Positions 10,184-18,503 are shown, counted from the first letter of the stretch. The stretch: DNA of 64,000 nucleotides from Beijerinckiaceae bacterium (GCA_947452005.1 CANGBC010000010.1:20549-84548), one strand, 5' to 3'. Translations and numbers: made by a program. Notes: generated by a model from the letters alone, not told the origin.

Positions 10184-10268
10184 TGGTGCGGGCGGAGGGA
10201 CTCGAACCCCCACGCTTTTCGGCGGTGGAACCTAAATCCACTGCGTCTACCAATTCCGCCACGCCCGC
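10184..10268 (-). tRNA. tRNA-Leu (anticodon UAG)
   Basis: A class II tRNA on the minus strand: acceptor stem GCGGGCG/CGCCCGC, anticodon stem GTGGA/TCCAC around loop TTTAGGT (anticodon TAG), a variable arm, T arm GGTTCGAGTCC, discriminator A and an encoded CCA. Length is 85 nt. Confidence 0.96.
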
Positions 10269-10366
10269 GAATATTCCTTCCGCAAGGGACGGATCCCGGC
10301 CGCTCACTGCTTCGGGTGGTGGTCTATACCAATGGAGCGTCCCCATTGCGACAAAAAAGTGCGGGA

Positions 10367-10828
10367 TCAGGCGCTGCTTGTTTCCGAGGCGACGAATGGC
10401 GGCTCACAACGGACTTGAAGCGAACCAGCGCGGAGCTCTTGCTCCCCTAAAATCACCCTTACACGTATCGCCCCCTCGGACTTGATTTCCAAAGGGGACA
10501 AAACAAACGTCTGCCTTACCCGCAAGATCGGTTGCGCCCCAAAAGGATCATCCGGATCCGCCTGGGGCGGGCTTGTCTTAGGTAAAGAACCAGAAGATGC
10601 GACAGAAGCCGCTCCGGGAGCGTCTCCGGGCAGGAAAATTCTCGTATCTATGAGCGTATCCTCCGTGGGGAAATCGCGCAAATGTAACTCCACGGAGATA
10701 CAAAATTTTGGGAGAACAATTGGTAGCTCAGGCACTACGAGTTGTGCCTCGTAGCACCCTACATAGGTGTGCTTATTGCCCACCTCCAATCGAATATCAT
10801 CACAGAACAGAGCTGACGCAAAATTCAC
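10367..10828 (-). CDS. DUF6941-like protein, third gene of a TA-like cassette
   Basis: A 153-residue protein of unknown function. The start CDDIRLEVGNKHTYVGCY, followed by P-rich LVVPELPIVLPKF, resembles the DUF6941 family as I recall it; this needs a profile search. The middle is a proline/serine-rich linker (residues 70-95), and the last 50 residues look like beta strands. There is no signal peptide or membrane segment. Its ATG overlaps the stop of the HTH gene by four bases, so the two are translationally coupled. This fixed overlap makes it part of the cassette rather than a chance neighbour. It could be a chaperone, sensor or phage-derived factor; no function is claimed. Confidence 0.72.
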   Translation of the reverse strand: MNFASALFCDDIRLEVGNKHTYVGCYEAQLVVPELPIVLPKFCISVELHLRDFPTEDTLIDTRIFLPGDAPGAASVASSGSLPKTSPPQADPDDPFGAQPILRVRQTFVLSPLEIKSEGAIRVRVILGEQELRAGSLQVRCEPPFVASETSSA

Positions 10829-11208
10829 AGAACATCCTCCGTAGCGTCAAACGTCTGTTTCTCAACACGTGTTTTCCTGAGCTTAGGCCCCGCGCTTTCG
10901 GAGACGATTGAAAGAGTAACGACATTACTCCCATCGCGCTCAACGGGTCTGCGCAACTCGAAAATCAAGTCGCGATTTAGAGCCCAAGCCAAATCAGCGA
11001 TTGAGCGCAAAGTAAGATTTGCTTCGCCTGTGAGCCATCGATTCACTACTGAACGATCAACGCCAAGCTTCTGAGCGATTGATTGTTGTGTGATGCGACC
11101 TCCTGAACTCTTGTCGTCTGAAATCGCGCGAAGGAAGGCGTCACGTACTTGTCCAATGAAACGCCCAGCCTTTCGTTGTCGCGGAGCGATCCTAAGTCGA
11201 TAAGACAT
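10825..11208 (-). CDS. XRE-type helix-turn-helix protein, likely antitoxin/repressor
   Basis: A 127-residue DNA-binding protein. Residues 39-80 form an XRE-like HTH (RITQQSIAQKLGVDRSVVNR with WLTGEANLTLRSIADLAWAL after it). The N-terminal 20 residues are strongly basic. The frame begins 11 codons upstream, but the ATG at 11208 has GGGAGG eight bases ahead. This start overlaps the end of the RelE/HigB-like gene by 17 bases, and the stop overlaps the DUF6941-like gene by four. Toxin-first order with an HTH second gene is that of higBA systems. The protein is likely an autorepressor and antitoxin; this is inference from order and fold. Confidence 0.8.
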   Translation of the reverse strand: MSYRLRIAPRQRKAGRFIGQVRDAFLRAISDDKSSGGRITQQSIAQKLGVDRSVVNRWLTGEANLTLRSIADLAWALNRDLIFELRRPVERDGSNVVTLSIVSESAGPKLRKTRVEKQTFDATEDVL

Positions 11209-11746
11209 CTTCATACCCTCCCGCAATTGCTTTGGGCCCATCTAAGTCGAGCCTCTCCCGCAATTGAACACACACATCTCTCATCGCTCGGTACAAACCG
11301 TGATCTTTGATCACCTTTGCGGACCCAGCTTGAGCAATTACAAAGACATCCTTTTTGGGGAACCAACCGAAGAACCTGACGTCCGCCGTTTTGAGCTCCC
11401 AAATATGGTGGAAGCCCGGCTCGGGCTTCATGATATGGCAAAATTTCCAGTGCGCGACATTCGACCCAGAGATGAACTCGCTGAAAAGAAAATCAACTTG
11501 TTCAAGAGGGGATTGCCTTCCTTCTCCCCACTGAGGTGGAAGTTCCGGAAGTTCCTCATCCAGCCATGAGATCACGCAAGGCAGGGCATAAATTGATCGT
11601 TGCGGAAGACTGTCACCGTCAAGAGCAACCTCGACCTGCTCCAGAACTCCTTTGGAAACCAAATTAAGCAATGTTGCCATATAAGTCAACAATTTTGAAG
11701 TGGCGCAATCTGAGCAATGTAGCTCTAAATCAGTTGGGTTGAACAT
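11192..11746 (-). CDS. RelE/HigB-like protein, candidate toxin
   Basis: A 184-residue protein with no signal peptide. Its C-terminal 80 residues (IWELKTADVRFFGWFPKKDV, then FVIAQAGSAKVIKDHGLYRA) follow the strand-and-helix pattern of RelE/HigB RNA-cleaving toxins (xWELRxxDxRxFxF). The N-terminal 100 residues are an extension with SPLEQVDFLFSEFISG, also seen in long Gp49-like members. The start is unsure: ATG at 11746 immediately follows the T-run of the upstream terminator and has no ribosome site. ATG at 11680 is the next option. It overlaps the HTH gene by 17 bases. Base composition is lower in GC than the flanking core genes, suggesting acquisition. Toxicity is inferred, not shown. Confidence 0.68.
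   Translation of the reverse strand: MFNPTDLELHCSDCATSKLLTYMATLLNLVSKGVLEQVEVALDGDSLPQRSIYALPCVISWLDEELPELPPQWGEGRQSPLEQVDFLFSEFISGSNVAHWKFCHIMKPEPGFHHIWELKTADVRFFGWFPKKDVFVIAQAGSAKVIKDHGLYRAMRDVCVQLRERLDLDGPKAIAGGYEDVLST
11661..11689 (-). promoter_or_regulatory. Candidate sigma-70 promoter inside the toxin-like ORF
   Basis: TTGACT and TAATTT are separated by 17 bases on the minus strand, reading into the cassette. If used, the transcript starts inside the RelE-like frame and would favour the HTH and DUF6941-like genes. Confidence 0.35.
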
Positions 11747-11751
11747 AAAAA

Positions 11752-11787
11752 AAGCGCCCGGTCCGCCTCCCCACGGCCCGGGCGCTT
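11752..11787 (-). terminator. Rho-independent terminator after the tauD-like gene
   Basis: A 10-bp stem AAGCGCCCGG/CCGGGCGCTT with a 16-base loop, followed on the minus strand by a T-run that ends at the ATG at 11746. Confidence 0.82.
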
Positions 11788-11835
11788 GGTCTGACAGGCC
11801 CGATGTTTCCCGGGTTTGTCCTGACAGAACGAAAC

Positions 11836-12684
11836 TCAAAATTGCATCGACTGCCCTTCAATGGTCAGACGGCGCATCAGGCGGGGCTCTTCGCGCGGGA
11901 AATCCTTGCGCGCATGGATCGAGCACCAATTGTCCCAGATCACCATGTCGCCCAGCGCCCATTTGTGCTCGTAGACGATGGAGGGATCTTCGGAAATGTC
12001 GAACAGATCTTCGAGAATGGCCTCGCTGTCAGCGCGCGAGAAGCCTTCAATGCGTGCGGTCATCAGGCGGCTCACGTAGAGCGCCTTTTTGCCGGTTGCG
12101 GGATGGGTCACAAAGATCGGCTGCTCGTGGTGGCGGATTTTTGAAATATCGACCGTGTCGAGATCGAGCCGCTCACGGCGCTTGTAATCGTGCATTTGCA
12201 GCACTTTTTTGCCTTCGAGCCGGTCGCGCAACGCGCGCGGGATCATCTCATAGGCTTTGTACATATTGGAGAAGCAGGTCTCGCCGCCCCAGCTCGTCAG
12301 CTTCATCGCATAGAGAAGCGTCGCGCGGTGGGGCTCGGGATAATAGCTCGTGTCGTGATGGAACCACATTTCCCCGTCGCCAAAGGCGCCGATGGATTTG
12401 CCGTTCTCAACGATATTGGTGACGAGCATAAAGGGGGTGTCAAAATCGCCTCCGGGCCCGGGACCGTTCACCGGTCTCTTGCGAAGGGCTACCTTGCCGA
12501 ACATCTCGGCAGCCCGGAGCTGATCCTGTTCAGTCAATTCCTGCTCACGAAAGACAAGGACGATATTCTCGTCAAAGGCTTTCCGGACCGCATTCACCGT
12601 CTCCGCATCCAAGGGCTGGCGCAGGTCCAGACCTTGAACTTCCGCCCCGCAAGCGGGGGAAAGCGAAACCAGCGACAGGGACAT
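11836..12684 (-). CDS. TauD/TfdA-family Fe(II)/2-oxoglutarate dioxygenase
   Basis: A 282-residue cytoplasmic oxygenase that couples 2-oxoglutarate decarboxylation to hydroxylation, as in taurine or 2,4-D dioxygenases. The iron ligands are visible: HxD as His109-His110-Asp111 in WFHHDTSYY, and the distal His257 in CSIHARKDF. The 2-oxoglutarate arginine is in LMRRLTIEG near the C-terminus. The frame extends 35 codons upstream, but AAGGAGAGG six bases before the ATG at 12684 decides the start. It is divergent from a LysR gene across 175 bases, which suggests LysR control. The substrate is unknown; no sulfonate transporter is nearby. Confidence 0.88.
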   Translation of the reverse strand: MSLSLVSLSPACGAEVQGLDLRQPLDAETVNAVRKAFDENIVLVFREQELTEQDQLRAAEMFGKVALRKRPVNGPGPGGDFDTPFMLVTNIVENGKSIGAFGDGEMWFHHDTSYYPEPHRATLLYAMKLTSWGGETCFSNMYKAYEMIPRALRDRLEGKKVLQMHDYKRRERLDLDTVDISKIRHHEQPIFVTHPATGKKALYVSRLMTARIEGFSRADSEAILEDLFDISEDPSIVYEHKWALGDMVIWDNWCSIHARKDFPREEPRLMRRLTIEGQSMQF

Positions 12685-12859
12685 TGATGTCCTCTCCTTG
12701 GGCGTTTCCTCTAGATCTTCATTGTTAACCGGACAAAGAGAGTCGGAAAGAGCGCTTTCCTGACATGATTGATCAGTATTTTTTGACAATCAGCTTGGAC
12801 CGGGAGAGATTGGGGCACGGCGCGCCCTTGGCAGGGCATGCGCCTCGAGAGGACGGAAC

Positions 12860-13762
12860 ATGGACCGGCTTAAAGCCATTGAGACCTTTGTGCGCATTGC
12901 CCAGACGGGCAGCCTGTCCAAGGCGGCCCAAGAGCTTGGCACATCACGCGCGCTGGCCTCCTCTCATCTCAAGCAGCTGGAAGATCATCTGGGCGTGCGT
13001 CTGATCAACCGCACCACGCGGCAATTGTCGCTGACGGAAAGCGGGCAGGAATATCTCGCCTTCTGTCAGTCAACCTTGGCCGCATTTGATGAAGCAGAGC
13101 ATTCTTTGGCGCGCTCGCGTGAAGAGCCGCGCGGCACGCTGAAAATTCTGGCCTCCATGGCTTTCGCCAATGTGCATCTGGCACCTGTTGCCGCAGACTT
13201 TTCGCGCACGCACCCTGACATCAAGATCTCGCTCATCACCACAGACACGAGTTTTTCGCCCTTCGAGCTGATTGAACAAGGCTATGATCTCGCGGTCTGG
13301 ATGCGCCCCATCGAAGATTTGAGCATCATCTCGACAAAACTGGGCGAGGTGCGCTGGCCAGCCCTTGCCAGCCCCGCCTATCTGGACAAACACGGGCGAC
13401 CGGAAAGCCCTGCCGATCTCGTCGATCATGCCTGTTTGTTGCACCGCTCGATTGCACCCGATGGCGTGTGGCGGTTTCACAGCGTTGATGGCGATGTGTC
13501 GGTAAAAGTGGTGGGCCCCTTGGTCACAAACTCGGTCTTTGCCTTGCGCGCTTCGGCTATGGCGGATCTCGGCGTGACTTTGCTGCCCACCTATTTCATC
13601 CAGGATGAAATCGAGAGTGGCAAACTCGTTGAACTTTTTCCTGAATATGGCGCGCCGCGCCGCCCCATCTATATTCTTTATCCGCATGCGCGCTATTTGC
13701 CGCTGAAGACGCGCCTCTTCATCGACTACCTGCGCGCCTATGTGCGGAAACAATCATGGTGA
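12860..13762 (+). CDS. LysR-family transcriptional regulator
   Basis: A 300-residue regulator with the N-terminal winged HTH (residues 1-60: MDRLKAIETFVRIAQTGSLS, then KAAQELGTSRALASSHLKQL) and a C-terminal substrate-binding domain. The domain resembles the CrgA/DmlR-like group (TERQLSLTESGQEY-type junction; here RQLSLTESGQEY). It is divergent from the TauD-like gene and probably controls it, the usual LysR arrangement. Its last seven bases overlap the start of the multicopper-oxidase-like gene, so that gene is likely co-expressed with the regulator. Confidence 0.93.
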   Translation: MDRLKAIETFVRIAQTGSLSKAAQELGTSRALASSHLKQLEDHLGVRLINRTTRQLSLTESGQEYLAFCQSTLAAFDEAEHSLARSREEPRGTLKILASMAFANVHLAPVAADFSRTHPDIKISLITTDTSFSPFELIEQGYDLAVWMRPIEDLSIISTKLGEVRWPALASPAYLDKHGRPESPADLVDHACLLHRSIAPDGVWRFHSVDGDVSVKVVGPLVTNSVFALRASAMADLGVTLLPTYFIQDEIESGKLVELFPEYGAPRRPIYILYPHARYLPLKTRLFIDYLRAYVRKQSW

Positions 13763-14994
13763 AAAACGCTACTTTCACAAGGCGATCTGTACTTTCGGCC
13801 ACGCTTTGGGCCGGCCTCGTACCGTTGCGCGCGCAGGCGCAGATGGCGCCAAATCTTGTGCTGCAAGATGGCCCCATGACATTACCCCCGCTGAAGGCCA
13901 AACGCGGCGAGATATTTCAGCTGCGTGTCAAAAATGAGCGGCGTGAGCCAACAGCCTTGCATTGGCGTGGCCTGCGGCTACGCAACGACATGGATGGCGG
14001 CGCTCCGCTGACGCAAAAACCCATCGCGCCGGGCGATATGTTTGACATTGCTTTCACGCCACCCGACGCAGGCACGTTTTTATGCCACGCCAATTGGCGC
14101 GAAAATGCAGCCCGCCAGATTGCCGATGGTGTGATCTTTCCGGTAATCGTTGAAGACGACACAGATCCCGCCGTCGAGCTTGATCTCATCTGCCTGCTGC
14201 AAGAAAAAATGGAACACGCCACGTCATCGCCACGCATGACCATCAATGGCGCCGATGGGGCGCTGGCCCACGATCTGCGCCCGGGCGCGCGCGTGCGGCT
14301 GCGCCTGATCAGCGGCTCCACGCAACGGATGATGTCGGTGGCGCTGGAGGGCGCGACATCAAAAGTCGCCGCGATCGATGGTCAGCCATGCGGGCTGTTT
14401 GAGCCTGAACGCCAAACCCTGCCGCTGGCACCGGGGCAGAGATATGACCTGTTCGTCGATTTGCCCCGCATGGCTAAACAAGAGGTCTCGCTTCATCTGC
14501 GCAGCCTTGGCAGTGACACGACAATGGGGCGCCTGCTCGCTGTCATGCGCACGTCAGGGGAGCCCGTCGCGGAACGCGCCACCTTTGAGGGCTTGGCCCC
14601 CAATCCGCTGCTGCCGGAAAAAATCGCCCTGCAAAACGCCACCCGCCGCGATCTGGTGCTGACGCGGGACGCATCCGCCGGCTGGCAGATCAATGGCGCC
14701 TCTGCGGAGAGCTTCGCCCCCGAGCCGCTCTTTTCAGTCAAACGGGGCACGCCGGTCGCGCTTGGCTTCATCAACAAGACGGGCCAGCCCCAGCTGATCC
14801 ATCTGCATGGCCATGTCCTGCGGCATATCCACCTCTTCGATGATGGCTGGGATCCTTATTGGCGCGACACGGTCATCGTGCCCGACGGGCGAACGATACG
14901 GGTCGCGTTTGTCGCGGATAATCCGGGCCGCTGGCCCCTCACCGGCGGCATGGATAGCCGCGACGGGCCAACAGGCTGGTTCGAAGTCACCTGA
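13756..14994 (+). CDS. Multicopper-oxidase-like protein with degenerate copper sites
   Basis: A 412-residue exported cupredoxin-type protein. The N-terminus has a twin-arginine-like signal (FTRRSVLSATLWAG, cleavage near AQA, residue 28). Three cupredoxin domains can be followed, but the four copper motifs are decayed: HWHG is HWRG (69-72), HSH is HAN (111-113), HPxHLHGH is QLIHLHGH, and the final HCHxxxH is missing, replaced by LTGGMDSRDGPTGW. The type 1 cysteine and histidines are therefore gone and the trinuclear centre is incomplete. As with SufI/FtsP, it may be a structural or binding protein. It overlaps the LysR gene by seven bases. A metal-binding role remains possible. Confidence 0.82.
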   Translation: MVKNATFTRRSVLSATLWAGLVPLRAQAQMAPNLVLQDGPMTLPPLKAKRGEIFQLRVKNERREPTALHWRGLRLRNDMDGGAPLTQKPIAPGDMFDIAFTPPDAGTFLCHANWRENAARQIADGVIFPVIVEDDTDPAVELDLICLLQEKMEHATSSPRMTINGADGALAHDLRPGARVRLRLISGSTQRMMSVALEGATSKVAAIDGQPCGLFEPERQTLPLAPGQRYDLFVDLPRMAKQEVSLHLRSLGSDTTMGRLLAVMRTSGEPVAERATFEGLAPNPLLPEKIALQNATRRDLVLTRDASAGWQINGASAESFAPEPLFSVKRGTPVALGFINKTGQPQLIHLHGHVLRHIHLFDDGWDPYWRDTVIVPDGRTIRVAFVADNPGRWPLTGGMDSRDGPTGWFEVT

Positions 14995-15191
14995 TGAGAC
15001 AAGCCAAGCTCTGCAATAGACGCATGACGGCCATGCGAACTTTCCGCTGGTTGTAGTGCGCCGCACAATCCATATTGTTGTCACGGTCTGGCGTTCGCGC
15101 CGACCTCGCCCTCCTTGGGCGTTTCCTCCCTAGACTTGGGCCGCTGGTGCAAACCGGCGGCCTCCTTTCTTTTTGGGGTCTCTTTTCCCGC

Positions 15192-16763
15192 TCAGAGTTC
15201 GGCCAGAACGCAGGCCAAAGCGGCGGGCAGATCATCCGCCACAAGCCCGCGCCCCGCCAGATCGCCTGCCCGGCCATGCAGCCAGACAGCCGCGCTGGCC
15301 GCCTCAAAGGCGGGCATGCCTTGCGCGAGCAGGCCACCTATCATCCCCGCGAGAACATCCCCCGATCCAGCACTGGCCAAGTCCGGCGGCAGATCTGTCG
15401 CGATGGATGCACGCCCATCGGGCATGGCCACCATACTGTCAGCCCCTTTGAGCAAAATGGTTGCACCCGTTGCGGCGGCCAGCCAGCGCGCCCGCTCAAG
15501 TTTTGAATCTGTTTCTTGTGAAACTGATTCAGGTGCTTGCGAAAATGATTCAGGTTCGCGACTCAAACCTTTGATGAGTCGACTAAATTCACCTTCGTGT
15601 GGTGTCAGAACAACAGCCCCTGAACGGGCCTTGATCACCTGCGAGAGGCGCTGGGCATCGCTGGCCATCAGGGTCAGAGCGTCAGCATCCAGCACCAGAG
15701 CGCGGGCGGGATCTGACTGCAGCACCGCTTCCAGCAGCGCCCGGGCCTCATGATCAAGGCCAAGGCCCGGGCCGATGACCACCGTGTTTTTCCGCGCATC
15801 GCCCAGCAGCCGGACGAAATCAGACGCGCCACCGATTGGGGCGCACATGATGGCCGTCACCTGAGCGGCATGTTCGTGCAAAGCCTCAGGCGTGCCGGCC
15901 AAAGTGACCAGCCCCGCCCCCGCCCGCGCCGCCCCTTGCGCCGACAGGCGCGCGGCGCCCGTACGAAAGGCTGCGCCTGAAACAACCAGCGCATGACCCC
16001 GGGCATATTTATGGGCGTGCCTTTGAGGCCGCGGCAGATGCTCTTGCCAGAGCGCAGGCCCGTTCAGGAATGTTGCAATTGCGAAAACATTCAGAAGACC
16101 TTCAGGCATGCCGATATGCGCCAGATGCAAATCGCCACAGAGCGCGCGGCCGGGCATCAGGACATGCCCGGGCTTCAACCGGAAGAAGGTGACCGTGGCA
16201 TCCGCCTCAATCGCCGTGCCCCGCGCCTGCCCCGTGCGCCCATCCAGACCCGAGGGCACATCAACCGCCAGGACGCGCCCGCCACGCATGCGCCAGTCCA
16301 CGATCCGCGCGGCCACCTCAGCAGCCTCGCCATCGAGATCACGGGTCAGACCCGCACCAAACAAAGCATCGATGACAAGGTCGAACCTGTCCGGATCGAA
16401 TGCCCGCAAAGCATGGCGCGGACCGGTCCAAGCGGCGGCGGCTGAGGCCGCATCGCCATTCAGCTTGGTCGGGTCACCCAGCGTGAAACAGGTCATCGCC
16501 ATGCCCCGCCCGGCCAGCAGGCGGGCTGCCACATAGCCATCGCCGCCATTATTGCCCGGGCCGCAGAGCACAGCGATGCGCGGTTTGGCGCGGCTGAGCG
16601 GCAGAACGAGCTGCGCAGCGACATCCGCCACCGCCTCGCCCGCCTTTTCCATCAGAGCGAAACCCGGCACGCCGGCTGCAATGGTTGCCGCATCGGCGCG
16701 GGCCATCTCGTCAGGGGTCAGCAATTCGCGTGTTTTGGGCCAGGAAATCATCAGGGCTGTCAT
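15192..16763 (-). CDS. nnr: Bifunctional NAD(P)H-hydrate repair enzyme (epimerase + dehydratase)
   Basis: Repairs hydrated NAD(P)H. The 523-residue protein has the N-terminal YjeF epimerase domain ([17 protein letters not shown] near residue 67; [10 protein letters not shown]) and the C-terminal ADP/ATP-dependent dehydratase domain. In that domain [27 protein letters not shown] and the GSGDVLAG catalytic aspartate region are visible. Residues about 394-420 carry an unusual insertion with repeated PES(F/V)SQ units, encoded by a 21-bp tandem repeat. No clear ribosome site precedes the ATG at 16763; ATG at 16751 ([11 protein letters not shown]) is an alternative. The gene is divergent from the malyl-CoA-lyase-like gene. 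Confidence 0.94.
   Translation of the reverse strand: MTALMISWPKTRELLTPDEMARADAATIAAGVPGFALMEKAGEAVADVAAQLVLPLSRAKPRIAVLCGPGNNGGDGYVAARLLAGRGMAMTCFTLGDPTKLNGDAASAAAAWTGPRHALRAFDPDRFDLVIDALFGAGLTRDLDGEAAEVAARIVDWRMRGGRVLAVDVPSGLDGRTGQARGTAIEADATVTFFRLKPGHVLMPGRALCGDLHLAHIGMPEGLLNVFAIATFLNGPALWQEHLPRPQRHAHKYARGHALVVSGAAFRTGAARLSAQGAARAGAGLVTLAGTPEALHEHAAQVTAIMCAPIGGASDFVRLLGDARKNTVVIGPGLGLDHEARALLEAVLQSDPARALVLDADALTLMASDAQRLSQVIKARSGAVVLTPHEGEFSRLIKGLSREPESFSQAPESVSQETDSKLERARWLAAATGATILLKGADSMVAMPDGRASIATDLPPDLASAGSGDVLAGMIGGLLAQGMPAFEAASAAVWLHGRAGDLAGRGLVADDLPAALACVLAEL
15505..15580. repeat. 21-bp tandem repeat with five GANTC sites inside nnr
   Basis: Bases 15513-15533 and 15534-15554 are adjacent 21-base units identical at 18 positions, and keep the reading frame. 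GANTC sites start at 15505, 15526, 15547, 15560 and 15576. GANTC is the CcrM methylation site in Alphaproteobacteria. Confidence 0.8.
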
Positions 16764-16884
16764 GCGCCCATGGTGCGGCCTGTGCGGACCTGAGGCAAGC
16801 GACAGCGACGCGACCCCGCAAAAAGGCCAAATAGACGCGCGACCAGATCTCGGCCATGCTGCACTGCGAAACCGGAGTTACGAC

Positions 16885-17931
16885 ATGGTGAGCAAGACGC
16901 CGCGCAAATTTTTCGAGCCCCTCGCTGCGGGTGCCCCTGCCCCTTATCGCGAATTGCCCGTGCGTCTGGAGCGCATGATTCATTTCGTGCCGCCCCATGT
17001 CGGAAAACTCCGCGCGCGAGCAGGCGAGCTCGCAAAAGAGGTCGATGTGGTGCTCGGCAATCTTGAAGATGCGGTCGCCGTGGAATCGAAAGAAGCCGCG
17101 CGTGCGGGCTTTATCGAGATGCTGAAGACCACAGACTTTGGCACAGCAGGTGTGTGGACGCGCATCAATGCGCTCAACTCGCCATGGGTGCTCGATGATG
17201 TCACGCAGATTGTTGGCAGCGTTGGCAACAAGCTTGATGTGATCATGCTCCCCAAGGTCGAGGGGCCGTGGGACATCCACTATCTCGATCAGCTTCTCGC
17301 ACAGCTTGAGGCGCGCCATGGCGTGCAAAAGCCCATTCTCATTCACGCCATTCTGGAAACCGCTGAAGGCGTGAAGAATGTTGACGAGATTGCTGTGGCT
17401 TCGCCGCGCATGCATGGCATGAGTCTGGGGCCCGCCGATCTCGCCGCCTCGCGCGCGATGAAAACCACACGTGTTGGCGGCGGTCATCCCGAATATAAAG
17501 TGCTGGCGGATGCTCAAGGCGATGCACCGCGCACCGGCTACCAACAGGACCTATGGCATTACACGGTTGCCAAAATGGTCGATGCTTGTGCAGCGGCCGG
17601 CATCAAACCCTTCTACGGCCCGTTTGGTGACTTCTCCGATACAGCCGCTTGCGAGGCGCAATTCCGCAATGCGTTTTTGATGGGCTGCGCAGGTGCATGG
17701 ACCTTGCATCCAAGCCAGATCGCCATCGCCAAGCGCGTCTTCTCACCCGATCCGGCGGAAGTGGCCTTTGCCATGAAGATTCTGCAAGCCATGCCCAATG
17801 GCACAGGCGCTGTGATGATCGACGGCAAGATGCAGGATGATGCGACCTGGAAACAGGCCAAAGTCATGGTCGATCTGGCGCGTCAGGTGGCAGCGACCAA
17901 CAAGGACTTTGCGGCAAAGGCGGGATTGTAA
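16885..17931 (+). CDS. HpcH/HpaI-type lyase, L-malyl-CoA/beta-methylmalyl-CoA lyase-like
   Basis: A 348-residue member of the citrate lyase beta-like family, which cleaves or forms 3-hydroxyacyl-CoA esters with glyoxylate. Visible are [17 protein letters not shown] (magnesium-ligand region), [30 protein letters not shown], and GPFGDFSD with [13 protein letters not shown]. The pattern around MSLGxADxAAS and GPFGDFSD is the one I associate with Mcl-type malyl-CoA lyases rather than CitE. The ATG at 16885 has GGAG seven bases upstream; the frame extends further left without support. It stands alone, divergent from nnr. Malate synthase G lies 31 kb away. Substrate preference needs assay. Confidence 0.8.
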   Translation: MVSKTPRKFFEPLAAGAPAPYRELPVRLERMIHFVPPHVGKLRARAGELAKEVDVVLGNLEDAVAVESKEAARAGFIEMLKTTDFGTAGVWTRINALNSPWVLDDVTQIVGSVGNKLDVIMLPKVEGPWDIHYLDQLLAQLEARHGVQKPILIHAILETAEGVKNVDEIAVASPRMHGMSLGPADLAASRAMKTTRVGGGHPEYKVLADAQGDAPRTGYQQDLWHYTVAKMVDACAAAGIKPFYGPFGDFSDTAACEAQFRNAFLMGCAGAWTLHPSQIAIAKRVFSPDPAEVAFAMKILQAMPNGTGAVMIDGKMQDDATWKQAKVMVDLARQVAATNKDFAAKAGL

Positions 17932-17945
17932 GTCCGGCTACTTGA

Positions 17946-18092
17946 CTAGAATGTATTGGGTTTTCTGACATGCCCCGTCTCAGCTGGGGTCTTTACGTGT
18001 ATCCAATCAGGATTTTTCCGTGTTTCTTGATAGGGATCTTTGACACAACCGCTGATCATCACAACGAAACAGCAAGCAAAAAGTATGCGCAT
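17946..18092 (-). CDS. Small lipoprotein (48 residues)
   Basis: A short open frame, ATG at 18092 to TAG at 17946, preceded by GAGGA six bases upstream. The product starts MRILFACCFVVMISGCVKDP: a basic residue, a hydrophobic stretch and a lipobox (MISGC, Cys16) for signal peptidase II, then a hydrophilic tail ending RKPNTF. It would be a membrane-anchored mini-lipoprotein of unknown role. It is not an entericidin by composition. It is convergent with the malyl-CoA-lyase-like gene, 14 bases from its stop. The leader (18093-18180) is AT-rich with TTGACA and TAATAT, but 23 bases apart, too wide for a standard promoter. Confidence 0.6.
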   Translation of the reverse strand: MRILFACCFVVMISGCVKDPYQETRKNPDWIHVKTPAETGHVRKPNTF

Positions 18093-18288
18093 GAAGCTTC
18101 CTCAAAACAGTCAATAAGAAAATAAAAAATGAACGATATTAAAGTGAGCTGATGTGAATTTCCCTGTCAAGAAGATGGAACTGACTGTTTCGCCCTTGCT
18201 CAGTAAATGGATGACACATCGTGGCTATCCATTGGCCTTTGCGATGTGGCCAAAGGCGTGGCGGTAATCCGGATGTGACATGTGAGGC

Positions 18289-18452
18289 TCGTCTGGATTG
18301 CTTCGCTTCGCTCGCACTGACGAAGGAAACGTCACGCTTGCCAGCTCGTCATTGCGAGGAGGCCGCAAGGCCGACGCGGCAATCCATGGCGCCAATCTCG
18401 TAAGCTAGGTGGTATGGATTGCCGCGTCGCTTCGCTCCTCGCAATGACGAGG
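18289..18452. repeat. REP-like dispersed inverted repeat, copy 1 (with extra half-unit)
   Basis: Two arms, 18344-18388 and 18413-18452, are inverted copies of the unit TCGTCATTGCGAGGA...GCAATCCA. A third, right-arm-like unit (ctggattgcttcgcttcgc...) is at 18293-18322. The same unit recurs at 22308, 28458 and 41436. The rest of this gene-free stretch (18093-18288) is AT-rich and shows nothing else. Confidence 0.85.
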
Positions 18453-18503
18453 GAGAGGCCCTCCATTTGACAGGGAGCCCCGCCCCGTCTTAACCCACGC
18501 ATC

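Noticed and set aside
10184..10268. tRNA-Leu as an integration site for the neighbouring cassette
   Set aside because: The cassette lies on the 5' side of the tRNA; islands usually insert at the 3' end. No repeat of the tRNA end was found on the far side.
14995..15191. 28-codon frame (start near 15081, minus strand) next to the shared 18-mer
   Set aside because: Too short, without homology signals, and the distance from the ribosome-like motif to its ATG is too great; kept only as a repeat observation.
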